Part shown: positions 1 to 9,951 of the stretch, piece after piece | How positions within the stretch are numbered: the first letter of the stretch is position 1 | Layout: each line of letters opens with the position of its first letter | Source of the DNA: Australimonas brisbanensis | Lineage (GTDB): Bacteria; Chloroflexota; Dehalococcoidia; Lucifugimonadales; Australimonadaceae | Length of the DNA stretch: 64,000 bases | NCBI GenBank assembly: GCA_038147155.1 | Contig: JAYQTA010000007.1 | Span: 1-64,000, forward strand | Reading direction: 5' to 3' | The notes under the pieces: model-generated | Told to the model about the DNA's origin: nothing | The model's database searches: none | Seen by the model: only the letters and a program-made list of their open reading frames with translations | Translations under genes and position numbers: made by a program

Positions 1-60
1 GCTACTCGCCGCCGGGGGGGCGCGCCCGACGCGGGCCCCGCACCGGGGGGCCCTCTTCGT

Positions 61-90
61 TTGACACCACTTTTCGCACGCTCCTAGAAT
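61..90 (+). promoter_or_regulatory. Sigma70-type promoter for the bifunctional nuclease gene
   Basis: A perfect -35 TTGACA (61-66) is followed after 18 nt by TAGAAT (85-90), five of six matches to the -10 consensus. Transcription would start near 97, giving a leader of about 44 nt before the ATG at 141. A GTG in the same frame at 99 lies only 8 nt after the -10 box and could be a leaderless start. Confidence 0.75.
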
Positions 91-140
91 GCGCTCAGGT
101 GCCGCCCGCTCGTGCAACGGTGGCAGGGAGGAGGCGCGGC

Positions 141-818
141 ATGGTGGAAGTGCTGATCGACAGCATCCGCGTCAGCCTGATGAACTACCAACGGGTGGTG
201 ATCCTGAAGGAGCGGGGGGCCGAGCGCTACCTGCCCATCTGGATCGGCTCCCCCGAGGCGGACGCCATCGCTGTGCGTCTCCAGGACGTGTCCGTTCCCC
301 GCCCGCTCACCCACGACCTGCTCGGCTCGGTGATCAACACCCTGGGCGCCGAGGTGGATCGGGTCGTGGTCACCGACCTGAACGCCGACACCTTCTACGC
401 CAAGCTGGTGCTGCGCACGCCCAACGGCGAGAGCCTGGTGGACTGCCGCCCGTCCGATGCCATCGCCATCGCGGTGCGGGGGGGACAGATGGTCACCGGT
501 AACGACGGCCAGGACCACTGGTTCGCGTCGTTCCAGGAGGCGCAGCGCTACCGGGAGGAATCGGGCCTCGACCCCTCCGCCCCCCGCTTCCAGGTGCGCT
601 CCAAGATACCCATCTTCGTGGAGGAGACGGTACTGGAGAAGGCAGGGGTGCTCATGGACGGGGAGGGCCTCCCTGCCACGCAGTCGACGGGCACCGCTAG
701 CGCCGAGACCAAGACCGAGGTATCGGAGGAGGAATTGGCGCGCATGTCCGCCTTCTCCGAGTTCCTCAAGGACCTGCCGGGGCTCGAGGACCTGGGCGAG
801 GAGCCTCAGGAGAGCTGA
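141..818 (+). CDS. Bifunctional nuclease family protein (DUF151)
   Basis: The 225-residue protein belongs to the bifunctional nuclease (DNase/RNase) family PF02577. The N-terminal 140 residues carry the family's typical run: the MVEVLIDSIRVS start, an LPIWIG core segment, conserved E-A-D residues, and the DCRPSDAIAIA segment. Distant relatives are plant and bacterial BFN proteins; the physiological substrate is unclear. The acidic C-terminal tail (from about residue 185) is poorly conserved and may be a small UVR/coiled-coil-like segment. I chose the ATG at 141 because GGGAGGAGG lies 7 nt upstream and the family begins there; the GTG at 99 would add 14 non-conserved residues. It is monocistronic, with its own promoter. 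Confidence 0.85.
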   Translation: MVEVLIDSIRVSLMNYQRVVILKERGAERYLPIWIGSPEADAIAVRLQDVSVPRPLTHDLLGSVINTLGAEVDRVVVTDLNADTFYAKLVLRTPNGESLVDCRPSDAIAIAVRGGQMVTGNDGQDHWFASFQEAQRYREESGLDPSAPRFQVRSKIPIFVEETVLEKAGVLMDGEGLPATQSTGTASAETKTEVSEEELARMSAFSEFLKDLPGLEDLGEEPQES

Positions 819-843
819 ACCGCCCGCTCAGGAGCGGATTCTG

Positions 844-872
844 TTGACCCTCCCAATCGATTGTGATAGGGT
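844..872 (+). promoter_or_regulatory. Probable promoter of the atp operon
   Basis: TTGACC (844-849), a 17-nt spacer and TAGGGT (867-872) lie in the short gap between the nuclease stop and the atpI-like ATG at 894. The -35 box is good and the -10 box weak. It is the only candidate for starting the ATP synthase operon here. Confidence 0.5.
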
Positions 873-893
873 TCACCAAGCCTTGGTCCACCC

Positions 894-1127
894 ATGACCG
901 ACAGGCCATGGTGGGTCGCATTGGGGCAGCTCGCGGGGGTCGGCTGGTTCATCGCCACCGCCATCGTCGCGTCGACCCTGGGCGGCCTGTGGCTGGACGG
1001 GCAGGCGGGCACACGACCCCTGTTCCTCCTGGTGGGCCTGGCTCTGGGGATAGCAACCGCCTTCTACGGCACCTACCGGATGCTCCGCACCTTCGTGGAG
1101 TCCGGTGGCCGGGGTGGCAGCCGCTGA
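894..1127 (+). CDS. atpI: AtpI-like F0F1-ATPase accessory membrane protein
   Basis: A 77-residue protein with two predicted transmembrane helices (about residues 8-30 and 40-65) and a G-x-W-L-D-G turn between them, as in the AtpI / 'F0F1-ATPase subunit' family PF09527. AtpI proteins assist c-ring assembly and may handle Mg2+. Position supports the call: it directly precedes atpB, as in most bacterial atp operons. The short length is usual for this family. The start at 894 follows a plausible promoter by about 20 nt and has no strong ribosome binding site. Confidence 0.8.
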   Translation: MTDRPWWVALGQLAGVGWFIATAIVASTLGGLWLDGQAGTRPLFLLVGLALGIATAFYGTYRMLRTFVESGGRGGSR

Positions 1128-1143
1128 CGGTGAGGAGCGTAGC

Positions 1144-2016
1144 GTGCGCAAACTGGTCATCATGGGGGTCGCCGCAGCCCTCGCCCTGACCGGCATCGCT
1201 CTGGGCGCCGTGGGCGCCGCGATGGCGGGCCGTGACCCCTTCGTTCCCCTGCCCGAGGTCCACATCGCCCCCGCCGCCATCTTCCACATCGGTGGCTTCG
1301 CGGTGACCAACTCGCTCCTCTCCGCCTGGCTCACCTGCCTGGTGGTCGTGGCGCTGTTCGGCCTGGGCACCCGGCGCATGGCGCTGGTGCCAGGGCGCTT
1401 GCAGGCGTTCCTAGAGATGCTGATCGAGTTCCTCTACGGCTTCATCCGGAACGTGGCGGGCGAAAAGTACGCCCGGCGCTTCTTCCCCATCCTGGCCACC
1501 ATCTTCATCTTCGTCGCATTCAACGCGTGGATGGCGCTGCTGCCCATCTACCCCACCGTCGGCTTCAAGCCGGAGGGGGCCGAGCACGTCACCACCCACC
1601 TGCTGCGCTCCGCGGGCACGGACATCAACATGCCCCTGGCGCTGGCCATCATCTCCTTCCTGTTCGTGGAGATCTGGGGCTTCAAGGCGCACAAGCTCGG
1701 CTACATGCGCGAGTTCATCCGGCCCGGCGGCATCCAGACCTTCGTGGGCATCCTGGAGCTGCTGAGCCACTTCATCCGGTTGGTCTCCTTCACCTTCCGT
1801 CTGTTCGGCAACATGCTGGCGGGCGAGCTGGTGCTGTTCATGATGACCTACCTGTTGGTCTTCCTCTCCCCCGTGGTCTTCTACTTCCTGGAGCTGCTGG
1901 TGGGTGGGGTGCAGGCGCTGATCTTCATGGGCCTGACCGTGGTGTTCGCCGCCTCGGCGGTGGCGGAGCACGGGGGCCATCACGACGAGGAGCACGCAGA
2001 AGCGGCGGCACACTGA
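1144..2016 (+). CDS. atpB: ATP synthase F0 subunit a
   Basis: The 290-residue membrane protein forms the stator half-channel for proton flow against the c-ring. It has several hydrophobic helices and the diagnostic FTFRLFGNMLAGE segment, whose arginine is the essential stator residue. An N-terminal hydrophobic segment (about residues 3-25) resembles an uncleaved or signal-like helix. The C-terminus is His/Glu-rich (HHDEEH). GAGGAG at 1132-1137 places the start at GTG 1144; an in-frame ATG at 1105 would overlap the atpI-like gene and lacks a binding site. It is the second gene of the operon, 83 nt before atpE. Confidence 0.93.
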   Translation: MRKLVIMGVAAALALTGIALGAVGAAMAGRDPFVPLPEVHIAPAAIFHIGGFAVTNSLLSAWLTCLVVVALFGLGTRRMALVPGRLQAFLEMLIEFLYGFIRNVAGEKYARRFFPILATIFIFVAFNAWMALLPIYPTVGFKPEGAEHVTTHLLRSAGTDINMPLALAIISFLFVEIWGFKAHKLGYMREFIRPGGIQTFVGILELLSHFIRLVSFTFRLFGNMLAGELVLFMMTYLLVFLSPVVFYFLELLVGGVQALIFMGLTVVFAASAVAEHGGHHDEEHAEAAAH

Positions 2017-2099
2017 CCCCGTGGGTGGAGAGGTGAGGTAGGGGCCCTGGCGCGCCGCCGCCGGTGTGGAAGTTCTGAACCGATAAGGAGTAGAGGACG

Positions 2100-2327
2100 A
2101 TGGAAGCAGAAGCAGCGAAGATGTTCGGTGTTGGCCTGGCGGCCCTGGGTCTGATCGGCTCCGCCCTCGGTCTGGGCATGATCGGTTCCGGCGCCATGAA
2201 CGCACTGGGCCGCAACCCGGAGGCCTCCGGCCCCATCGGCTCCAACATGATCCTGGCCCTGGCCTTCACCGAGGCCATCGGCATCTACGGTCTGGTGACC
2301 GCGATCCTGCTGATCTTCGTCGCGTAG
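2100..2327 (+). CDS. atpE: ATP synthase F0 subunit c
   Basis: A 75-residue hairpin proteolipid that forms the rotor ring. Two glycine-rich helices flank the polar loop GRNPEA, and helix 2 has the ion-binding glutamate in the context AFTEAIGIYG. The residue after the glutamate is alanine, and the extra polar ligands of Na+-binding rings are not evident, so proton coupling is likely. AAGGAG lies 9-14 nt upstream of the ATG. The next expected genes (atpF, atpH, atpA, atpG, atpD, atpC) do not follow because the sequence runs into a homopolymer 12 nt after the stop. Confidence 0.95.
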   Translation: MEAEAAKMFGVGLAALGLIGSALGLGMIGSGAMNALGRNPEASGPIGSNMILALAFTEAIGIYGLVTAILLIFVA

Positions 2328-2338
2328 AACCCCTGGGT

Positions 2339-2437
<99 letters not shown>

Positions 2438-2440
<3 letters not shown>

Positions 2441-4479
2441 TCCATCATCTGCAGGCAGAACGGGCAGCTCACACCCACCACATCCGCGTTGGCCTCCAGG
2501 AAGTGGTCGGTGCGGATGTGGTTGACGCGGGTGCCCTCCTCCTCCATCCACATGCGCCCGCCGCCCGCCCCGCAGCAGAAGCCGCGCTCGCGGTGGTGCG
2601 GGGCCATCTCCACCAGCTCCAGTCCCGGTATGGCGCCCGCGATCTCGCGCGGGGCCTCGTAAACCCCGTTGTGGCGGCCCAGGTAGCACGAGTCGTGGTA
2701 GGCCATGCGCATGTTGATGGTGCGCACCGGCTTGATGCGCCCATCGCGCACCAGTTCGGCCACGAACTCGGTGTAGTGCTGCACCTCGAAGGTCGCGCCC
2801 AACTGGGGGTACTCGTTCTTCATGGTGTTGAAGCAGTGGGGGCACAGGGTGAGGACCTTCTTCACCCGGTAGCCCTGGAGGGTGGCGATGTTCTGCTCGG
2901 CCAGCATCTGGTAGAGGTACTCGTTGCCGAGACGCCGCGCAGGCTCACCGGTGCACACCTCCTCCGAACCCAGCACGCGGTAGCGCACCCCCGCCAGCTT
3001 GAGCACCGAGGCCATGGCGCGCGCAGAGGCCTGGTTGCGCTCGTTCAGCGCCGTGGTGCAGCCCACCCACAGCAGCACCTCGTGCTCCGGGTCCTCGGCC
3101 AGCGAGACAGCCCCGGTGCCGTCCATCCAGTCGGTGCGGGAGGCCTGGGTGCCCCGCCAGGGGTGCTGGCGCTGCTCCATGGACATGAGCGCGCCCGCCG
3201 CCGTCTCCGGCACGTCCGCCTGCTCCATGGCCAGGTACCGGCGCATCTCCACCACCGAGTCGATGTGCTCCACGAACGCCGGACATGCCTCCATGCACGC
3301 CCGGCAGGTGGTGCAGGACCAGAGCGCCTCTGGCGAGACGGCCTCCACCAACGTGCGCTCCGGGGCGGGGGCATCGGCGGGTGAGCCTGCCGCCAGCAGC
3401 GCCGGGGCACGCTCGGCCATGTAGGCCTTGGCGTCCTGGATCAGCTTGCGGGGCGAGAGGGGCTTGCCGGAGGCGAAGGCCGGGCATTGGTCCTGGCAGC
3501 GCCCGCAGTTGGTGCAGGCGTCGTAGTCCAGCAGCTGCTTCTGGTTGAGCTGGAAGATATCCCGCGCGCCGAAGCTCTCCAATTCTTCCAGGTTCCCCAT
3601 GGGCCGGAGCGCACCCTTGGGCCGGGTGATGGAGGAACGGGCCAGCAGGTTGAGCGGGGAGATGAAGATGTGCATCAGCGGGCCGAAGCGCCACGCCGCG
3701 TAGACGAAGGTGGCCGACATGAGCGCCGCGTGCGCCCACCAGAGGACGAAGTGGCTCACCTCGATGCCGTACACGCTCGCGCCCACCCCGCGCACCGCCA
3801 CGGCGATGACCCACGAGGCCGGAGCCCAGGCGGCGGCTGAGGGGTCGTAGAGCGCTGAGGCGGGTTCCAGCTCCGTAGCCGCCATACGCAGGGCCTGGAG
3901 GACGAAGCCGGAGACGGCCATGCCCATGAGCAGCGCCAACAGCACGCCGTTCTCCAGCATGGTGTTCAGCCGCGCGGGGCGGGTGACGTAGCGGCGCCAG
4001 GCCGCCATGCCCACACCACCCATGAGCGCGAGGCCCGCGATGTCCCACACCAGCTCCAGCTGCACCCCGATGTGCTTGGTGGGGAGCACCCAGCCCAGCC
4101 AGTGCTCGGCGTTGAACTCGATGGCGTCCAGCGTGGTGGCCGCGAACAGCCCCGCCATGCCCCAGAAGATGAGGGCATGCATGGCGCCGGGGTAGCCCTC
4201 GCGCTTCACGAAGCGCCGGTGGCCGATGGAGTCGATGGCCAGGGTGCGCAGTGCTGCGCCTGCGCGCGCACGTAAGGGGCCCACGTCCGGGTTGGGCACG
4301 CCCAGGCGCCAGATGCGCGAGCGCCGCCACAGCGCCCAAGCCACCGCCGCCAGGGAGATGACCCCGGTCAGGTAGACCACCGCCCCCAGCGGGTAGCCGA
4401 TGTTCCAGAAGTCGACGCGACCGGACAGTTCGGGGGGCACGGGCAGCACCTCGGTCAGGGGTACGGGCGAGTGTAGCAC
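2438..4479 (-). CDS. EtfD-like membrane Fe-S oxidoreductase, 3' end lost at the homopolymer
   Basis: An N-terminal membrane domain with about five helices (NarI/HdrE cytochrome b-like) is fused to two ferredoxin-type 4Fe-4S motifs (CTNCGRCQDQCP and CTTCRACMEACP) and two cysteine-rich CCG domains (CPHCFNTMKNE; GFCCGAGGGRMW). This order matches the HdrD/GlpC-like proteins such as mycobacterial EtfD (Rv0338c), which pass electrons from electron-transfer flavoprotein during beta-oxidation to menaquinone. The last CCG domain ends in CPFCLQMMEE and then turns into Gly/Pro repeats encoded by the artefactual tract, so the terminal 20-40 residues are missing. The start is uncertain: GTG 4479, 4449 or 4440, none with a strong binding site. 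No etfAB genes are in the window. Confidence 0.75.
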
Positions 4480-4657
4480 GCGCGCGCGCCGGGGGTGCGC
4501 GGGCCCTGCGGGCCCCGGAGGAAGGCCCTGGGCGGAAGCGCTGTCTGACCCGTTGACTCCGGCCGGGGCCACCGTAAGATTTCTCCTGAAGCGTCTCTCT
4601 CGGTGGCGCATATCGCCGCCAATTGCGGCAGCCAGCGAGCCTGGCAGAAGGAGCACC

Positions 4658-5341
4658 GTGACCACGTCATCAGCGGGGGCCGGCAAGGGAGCCGCACCCG
4701 CGAAGGAGCCCCCCAAACGGGCCAGGCGCAAGACCCACCCCCACACCCCCCACGCCACGGAACTGCTAGGCTCAGAGGGGTTGGTAGTGAACCTGATGGG
4801 GGATTACGAGTACCTGAGCGAGGGGTTCTACCTCTCCCAGGAGTTGGAGGCACAGGGCTCCGTCCACCCCACCTGCCGTGAGGCGCTGGACGCGTATGTG
4901 GTGCCCGTGCTTTTGGAGAAGGCCAAGCTCTCCGGCATGGGCGTGCCTGACTACTACCTGACCAACGACTACTTCGACCCCCCCGTGGTGGTGGACGCCG
5001 TGAACCCGTTCATGACGCGCCATCAGGTGGTGCGCTCGGCGTGGGCGCAGGAGAAGGCGGCCCTCTCCCTCACCCGCAACTACACCTACCCCATCTGCTG
5101 CCAGGTGATCCCCTCCGGTTACCGGCTGGGGCACTTCAACGCGGTGCTGGGATGGGCGGCCCAGCCGCGCTACCGGGCCCTGGCCGCCGAGGTCTGGTCC
5201 CTGCTGGGCATCCCCTTGGCGCGGGTGCGGGTGCTGGCCTCGCCGGACCGCTCCAAACCCGTGCTGCTCTCCGCCATCGGCCCGCTGCCCCCGCGCGAAC
5301 TGTCTGACCGTGAGCACGCCCACCTGCGGGAGGCGCTCTGA
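4658..5341 (+). CDS. RLAN-domain protein (RimK-like ATP-grasp N-terminal domain)
   Basis: A 227-residue soluble protein. After a basic, proline-rich tail (residues 1-35) comes a globular domain beginning LVVNLMGDYEYLSEGFYLSQ, which resembles the RLAN domain (PF14401) that normally precedes or accompanies RimK-type ATP-grasp ligases. In relatives this domain is fused to the ligase; here it is a separate gene. Its role is unknown, probably substrate or carrier recognition. AAGGAG at 4648-4653 selects the GTG start at 4658. The stop overlaps the ATP-grasp start by one base (TGATG), so the two are translationally coupled. No membrane segment or signal peptide is visible. Confidence 0.7.
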   Translation: MTTSSAGAGKGAAPAKEPPKRARRKTHPHTPHATELLGSEGLVVNLMGDYEYLSEGFYLSQELEAQGSVHPTCREALDAYVVPVLLEKAKLSGMGVPDYYLTNDYFDPPVVVDAVNPFMTRHQVVRSAWAQEKAALSLTRNYTYPICCQVIPSGYRLGHFNAVLGWAAQPRYRALAAEVWSLLGIPLARVRVLASPDRSKPVLLSAIGPLPPRELSDREHAHLREAL

Positions 5342-6228
5342 TGGCCAACATCGCCGTCTACGTGGAGCGCTACACCATCTCCCACTCCCGGGAGATGGGC
5401 GCGCTGATGCACTACGCACAGGTCGCCCAGCGCCTGGGCCACCGGCTGGACGTGCTGTTCCGGCCGGACATCTGGAAGATCCCCCGCTACGACTCCCTGT
5501 TCATCCGCTCGCTCACCGACCCGCTGAACGCGGCGTACGTCGCCTCGGAGACGGCGGCGCTGAACGGGCTGCGCGTCATCGACGACCCGGACTCCATCAT
5601 CATCTGCTGCGACAAGGTGAACATGTACCGCCACCTGGAGCGGGCAGGCGTGCCGATCCCCGCCACCCGGGTGCTGAGCCGGGCGGACATCGACCTGGAG
5701 ACGGGCGAGCGGCTCTTCAAGGAGCTGGGCAAGCCCGTGGTGCTCAAGGCGGCCAACTCGTCCTTCTCCCTGTTCGTGGAGAAGGTGGAGAGCCCGGAGG
5801 AGTTCGTGAAGGTGGGCCGCCGGTTCCTGCGCCGGTCCAATCGCATCGTCGCCCAGCGCTTCGTGCGCTCGGAGTTCGACTGGCGTGTGGGGGTGCTTGC
5901 GGGTGAGCCCCTATACGTGTGCAAGTACGTGATCCCCAAGAAGCACTGGAAGATCCACCACTACGACGAGGCCGGACGCCAGGTGGCCGTCGCCGACGTG
6001 CAGGGCTACCGGCTGCGCCAGGTGCCCCCCAGGCTGCTCCAGACGGCGGTGGACGCGTGCAACGCCATCGGCCGGGGGCTCTATGGCGTTGACCTCAAGC
6101 AGGTGGGGGACGAGTTCGTCGTCATCGAGGTGAACGACAACCCCACCATCGCCGAGGAGGAGGAGGACCAGAAGGCGCCCGAACTGTACGAGCGCATCGT
6201 CCGCTACCTGGCCGGTGAGTGGGGGTGA
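5341..6228 (+). CDS. RimK-type ATP-grasp ligase
   Basis: A 295-residue ATP-grasp enzyme that should activate a carboxylate as acyl phosphate and join it to an amine. Visible landmarks are the B-domain lysine in KPVVLKAANSS, the R-x-E-F-D-W-R segment and the Mg2+-binding C-terminal motif VVIEVNDNPTI with its E-x-N-x-N-P pattern, as in RimK/LysX-type glutamate ligases. Substrates cannot be read from sequence. It is coupled on both sides by TGATG overlaps, to the RLAN gene upstream and the GNAT-peptidase gene downstream, so the three are probably made in fixed ratio. RimK itself adds glutamate to ribosomal protein S6, but RimK's usual neighbours are absent here. Confidence 0.85.
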   Translation: MANIAVYVERYTISHSREMGALMHYAQVAQRLGHRLDVLFRPDIWKIPRYDSLFIRSLTDPLNAAYVASETAALNGLRVIDDPDSIIICCDKVNMYRHLERAGVPIPATRVLSRADIDLETGERLFKELGKPVVLKAANSSFSLFVEKVESPEEFVKVGRRFLRRSNRIVAQRFVRSEFDWRVGVLAGEPLYVCKYVIPKKHWKIHHYDEAGRQVAVADVQGYRLRQVPPRLLQTAVDACNAIGRGLYGVDLKQVGDEFVVIEVNDNPTIAEEEEDQKAPELYERIVRYLAGEWG

Positions 6229-7373
6229 TGACCACCACCCCTACCCCGGTGCGCCGGGCGAACCTGAATGACCTTGACGCGCTGGAACGGCTGGAGGAGG
6301 CCTCCTTCGTGGAGGCCGACCGCTCCTCCCGCGAGCACCTGCGCTACCTGCTGCGCGAGGCCAACGCCACCACCCTGGTGGTGGAGCACCGCGGCGTGGT
6401 GGCGGGGGCGGCCACCGTGCTCTGGCGGCGCAACTCCTACACCGCACGCCTCTACTCCATCGCCACCGACCCGGCGCTGCGCAAGCGCGGGCTGGGCGAG
6501 CGGCTGCTGGAGGCGGTGGAGGAGGACGCACGCAAGCACGGATGCACCCGCATGCGCCTGGAGGTGCGCCCGGAGAACGCCACCGCGCGCGCCTTCTACG
6601 CCCGGCGCGGCTACCGGGAGTCGGGGACCATACCCGGCTTCTACGGCGATGGTGTGGACGCGGTGCGCATGGTCAAGCGGCTGCGGGCGCGCAAGAACCC
6701 GTTGCGCCTCACCATGCCCTTCTACACCCAGACCATGGACTTCACCTGCGGGCCCGCCTCGCTGATGATGGCCATGAAGTACCACACCCCCCGCCTGGTG
6801 ATGGACAAGGCCCTGGAGCTGATGCTCTGGAAGGAGGCCACCCTCATCTTCATGACCGAGGGCCTGGGCGGGTGCGGGCCCTTCGGGCTGGCCCTGGCCG
6901 CCCAGCGCCGGGGCTACGCCGCCCGCGTCATCATCTCCGACACCCGCACGCCCTTCCTCACCTCGGTGCGCACCGAGGAGAAGCGCGAGGTGGTGGAGAT
7001 CGTCCACGGTGCGATGAAGAAGGAGGCGCGCCGGCTGGGCGTGGGGGAGCAGTACTTCAACTTCGGCATCGCCGACATCGCCGACGCGATCCGCTCCGGC
7101 GAGGTGCCCATCGTCCTCATCTCCACCTACCGCCTCCACCGGGAGAAGTCGCCCCACTGGGTGGTGGTGACCGGCTTCAACGAGCGCTACGTCTACTTCC
7201 ACGACCCGGACCGCGAGCACTACGTGGACGACCAGCGCGCGGCCCAGCACCTGCGCATCCCCGTCGAGGAGTTCCAGCGCATGAACCGCTACGGCAAGAT
7301 GCTCCAGAAGAGCATGGTCATCATCGGCAAGCGCTCGCGCCCGCCCGTCAGCCCCTTCGCCGCAGCCGAATAA
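6228..7373 (+). CDS. GNAT acetyltransferase fused to C39-like cysteine peptidase
   Basis: A 381-residue two-domain protein. Residues 8-150 are a GNAT acyltransferase with the acetyl-CoA loop RKRGLG (residues 85-90) and the NATARAFYARRGY motif. Residues 160-370 match the papain-like 'peptidase C39-like' family (DUF3335), with nucleophile C174 in FTCGPAS, H310 in SPHWVVVTG and D326 in YFHDP. Known families of this fusion sit beside RLAN/RimK genes. The peptidase could trim the ligation product or reverse the reaction, and the GNAT could cap an amine; these are inferences. The ATG at 6228 overlaps the upstream stop (TGATG); a GTG at 6219 in the same frame is less likely. Confidence 0.8.
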   Translation: MTTTPTPVRRANLNDLDALERLEEASFVEADRSSREHLRYLLREANATTLVVEHRGVVAGAATVLWRRNSYTARLYSIATDPALRKRGLGERLLEAVEEDARKHGCTRMRLEVRPENATARAFYARRGYRESGTIPGFYGDGVDAVRMVKRLRARKNPLRLTMPFYTQTMDFTCGPASLMMAMKYHTPRLVMDKALELMLWKEATLIFMTEGLGGCGPFGLALAAQRRGYAARVIISDTRTPFLTSVRTEEKREVVEIVHGAMKKEARRLGVGEQYFNFGIADIADAIRSGEVPIVLISTYRLHREKSPHWVVVTGFNERYVYFHDPDREHYVDDQRAAQHLRIPVEEFQRMNRYGKMLQKSMVIIGKRSRPPVSPFAAAE

Positions 7374-7440
7374 GGGGGCGCCTAGGACGCCGCATCCGCT
7401 ATGCTTGCCCGGCGCGAGGCTCCCGCGCCCAAGGACGCCC

Positions 7441-7740
7441 ATGACCATCCACATGACCGCCCGCTTCCGGGTACGCCCCGAGGTGCTGCAACAGGCGCTG
7501 TACGCCATCAGCGACTTCGTGGACCACGCCCAGGTGCACGAGCCCGGCACCCTCACCTACGACTCCTTCCAGGAGTTCGGCGACCCGTGCGCCTTCCTGC
7601 ACGCCTTCTCCTTCGCCGACGAGGCGGCGGAAGACGCCCACCGCGTCTCCGATGCCGCCGGACGCTTCGCCGACGAGATAGACCCGCTGCTGGACGGGGG
7701 CATGGAATTCACCCGCTGGGAGCGCTTCGCAGGCAAGTAG
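7441..7740 (+). CDS. Antibiotic biosynthesis monooxygenase (ABM) family protein
   Basis: A 99-residue single ferredoxin-like alpha+beta domain typical of the ABM/putative quinol monooxygenase family: a FRVRPE first strand, a central HEPGTLTYDSFQEFGDP segment and a LHAFSFADEAAEDAHR helix. Such proteins are dimeric; some oxidise quinols without a cofactor and many have no known substrate. The ATG at 7441 is preceded by AAGGA, 7 nt away. A TATGCT hexamer near 7400 could be its -10 box. It lies 67 nt after the GNAT-peptidase gene and may or may not share its transcript. Confidence 0.7.
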   Translation: MTIHMTARFRVRPEVLQQALYAISDFVDHAQVHEPGTLTYDSFQEFGDPCAFLHAFSFADEAAEDAHRVSDAAGRFADEIDPLLDGGMEFTRWERFAGK

Positions 7741-7760
7741 GCCCGCACGCCGTCTCACGA

Positions 7761-7800
7761 AACAGGGCCCCGGCTGATGCCGGGGCCCTGTTGTTCGTTC
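7761..7800. terminator. Bidirectional intrinsic terminator
   Basis: A perfect 14-bp stem (7761-7774 with 7779-7792) closes a TGAT loop and is followed by GTTCGTTC. It sits between the convergent stops of the ABM gene (7740) and sucD (7815), so it can serve both strands. Confidence 0.85.
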
Positions 7801-7814
7801 ACGCGATGCGCTGG

Positions 7815-8693
7815 CTACTTGGCCAGCATCTTCTGGACGACGGCGCCAATCTCCGCTGGGGTGGGGATGACGTGGCATCCCGCATCGCCCAGCGCCTTCA
7901 TCTTCTCGGAGGCCAAGGCCGCGGTGCCGGTGATGACCGCGCCCGCGTGGCCCATGCGCCGGCCGGGAGGGGCCGTCTGCCCCACGATGAGGCTGGCCAC
8001 AGGCTTGCGCACGTTGGCCTTGATGTAGGCCGCAGCCTCCTGCTCCTTGGTACCGCCGATCTCACCGATCAGCACGATGGCCTCGGTCTCCGGATCCTCG
8101 TTGAACAACTTGAGCACGTCCACGAAGGTGGTGCCGGAGACGGGGTCGCCGCCGATGCCCACGCAGGTGGACTGGCCGATGCCCAGGGCCGTCAGCTGGC
8201 CCACCGCCTCGTAGGTGAGGGTGCCGGAGCGGGAGACCACGCCCACCTTGCCCGGCAGGTGGATGTTGCCCGGCATGATGCCCACCTTGGTCTTGGTGCC
8301 GGGGGTGATGAGGCCCGGGCAGTTGGGGCCGATGAGCCGGGTGTTCTTCCCCTCCAGGTAGCGCATCACCATGGTGGAGTCCTTCACGGGCACCCCCTCG
8401 GTGATGCAGATGACCAGGGGCACGCCCGCATCTGCCGACTCCAGGATGGCGTCGGCGGCGAAGGGCGGGGGGACGAAGATGAGGGACACGTTGGCCCCCG
8501 TCTCCGCCACGGCCTGGCGCACGGAGTTGAACACCGGCACCTTGTCCATGAACTTCTCGCCACCCTTGCCGGGGGTGACACCGGCCACCAGGTTGGTGCC
8601 GTAGGCCATGCACCGCTCCGCGTGGAAGGAGCCCTCGCGGCCGGTGATGCCCTGCACCAGCAGGCGGGTGTTCGCGTCAACCAGAATGCTCAT
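7815..8693 (-). CDS. sucD: Succinyl-CoA synthetase subunit alpha
   Basis: A 292-residue subunit of the TCA-cycle ligase that converts succinyl-CoA to succinate with nucleotide triphosphate formation. It has the CoA-binding Rossmann domain (QGITGREGSFH), the IGPNCPG motif, and the phosphohistidine loop GRRMGHAGAVI with H249. Length and motifs are fully typical. It follows sucC by 15 nt on the same strand, the standard order, and ends at the shared terminator at 7761-7800. Confidence 0.96.
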   Translation of the reverse strand: MSILVDANTRLLVQGITGREGSFHAERCMAYGTNLVAGVTPGKGGEKFMDKVPVFNSVRQAVAETGANVSLIFVPPPFAADAILESADAGVPLVICITEGVPVKDSTMVMRYLEGKNTRLIGPNCPGLITPGTKTKVGIMPGNIHLPGKVGVVSRSGTLTYEAVGQLTALGIGQSTCVGIGGDPVSGTTFVDVLKLFNEDPETEAIVLIGEIGGTKEQEAAAYIKANVRKPVASLIVGQTAPPGRRMGHAGAVITGTAALASEKMKALGDAGCHVIPTPAEIGAVVQKMLAK

Positions 8694-8708
8694 CGCTACT
8701 CCAAGCGG

Positions 8709-9857
<1,149 letters not shown>

Positions 9858-9951
9858 GGACTGCCCTCGTGCGAAGTTGCGGCGGCGCCTGCGCGCCGCG
9901 CAGGGCCGGATGATAGCAGAGGGCGGGCGGGCTCGCCCAACCCAGCCTGAT

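Noticed and set aside
84..518. Long open frames antisense to the bifunctional nuclease gene, and many similar antisense frames across the window
   Set aside because: High GC opens frames opposite real genes; their translations are Ala/Arg/Gly/Pro-rich, lack family motifs and lie fully inside well-supported genes.
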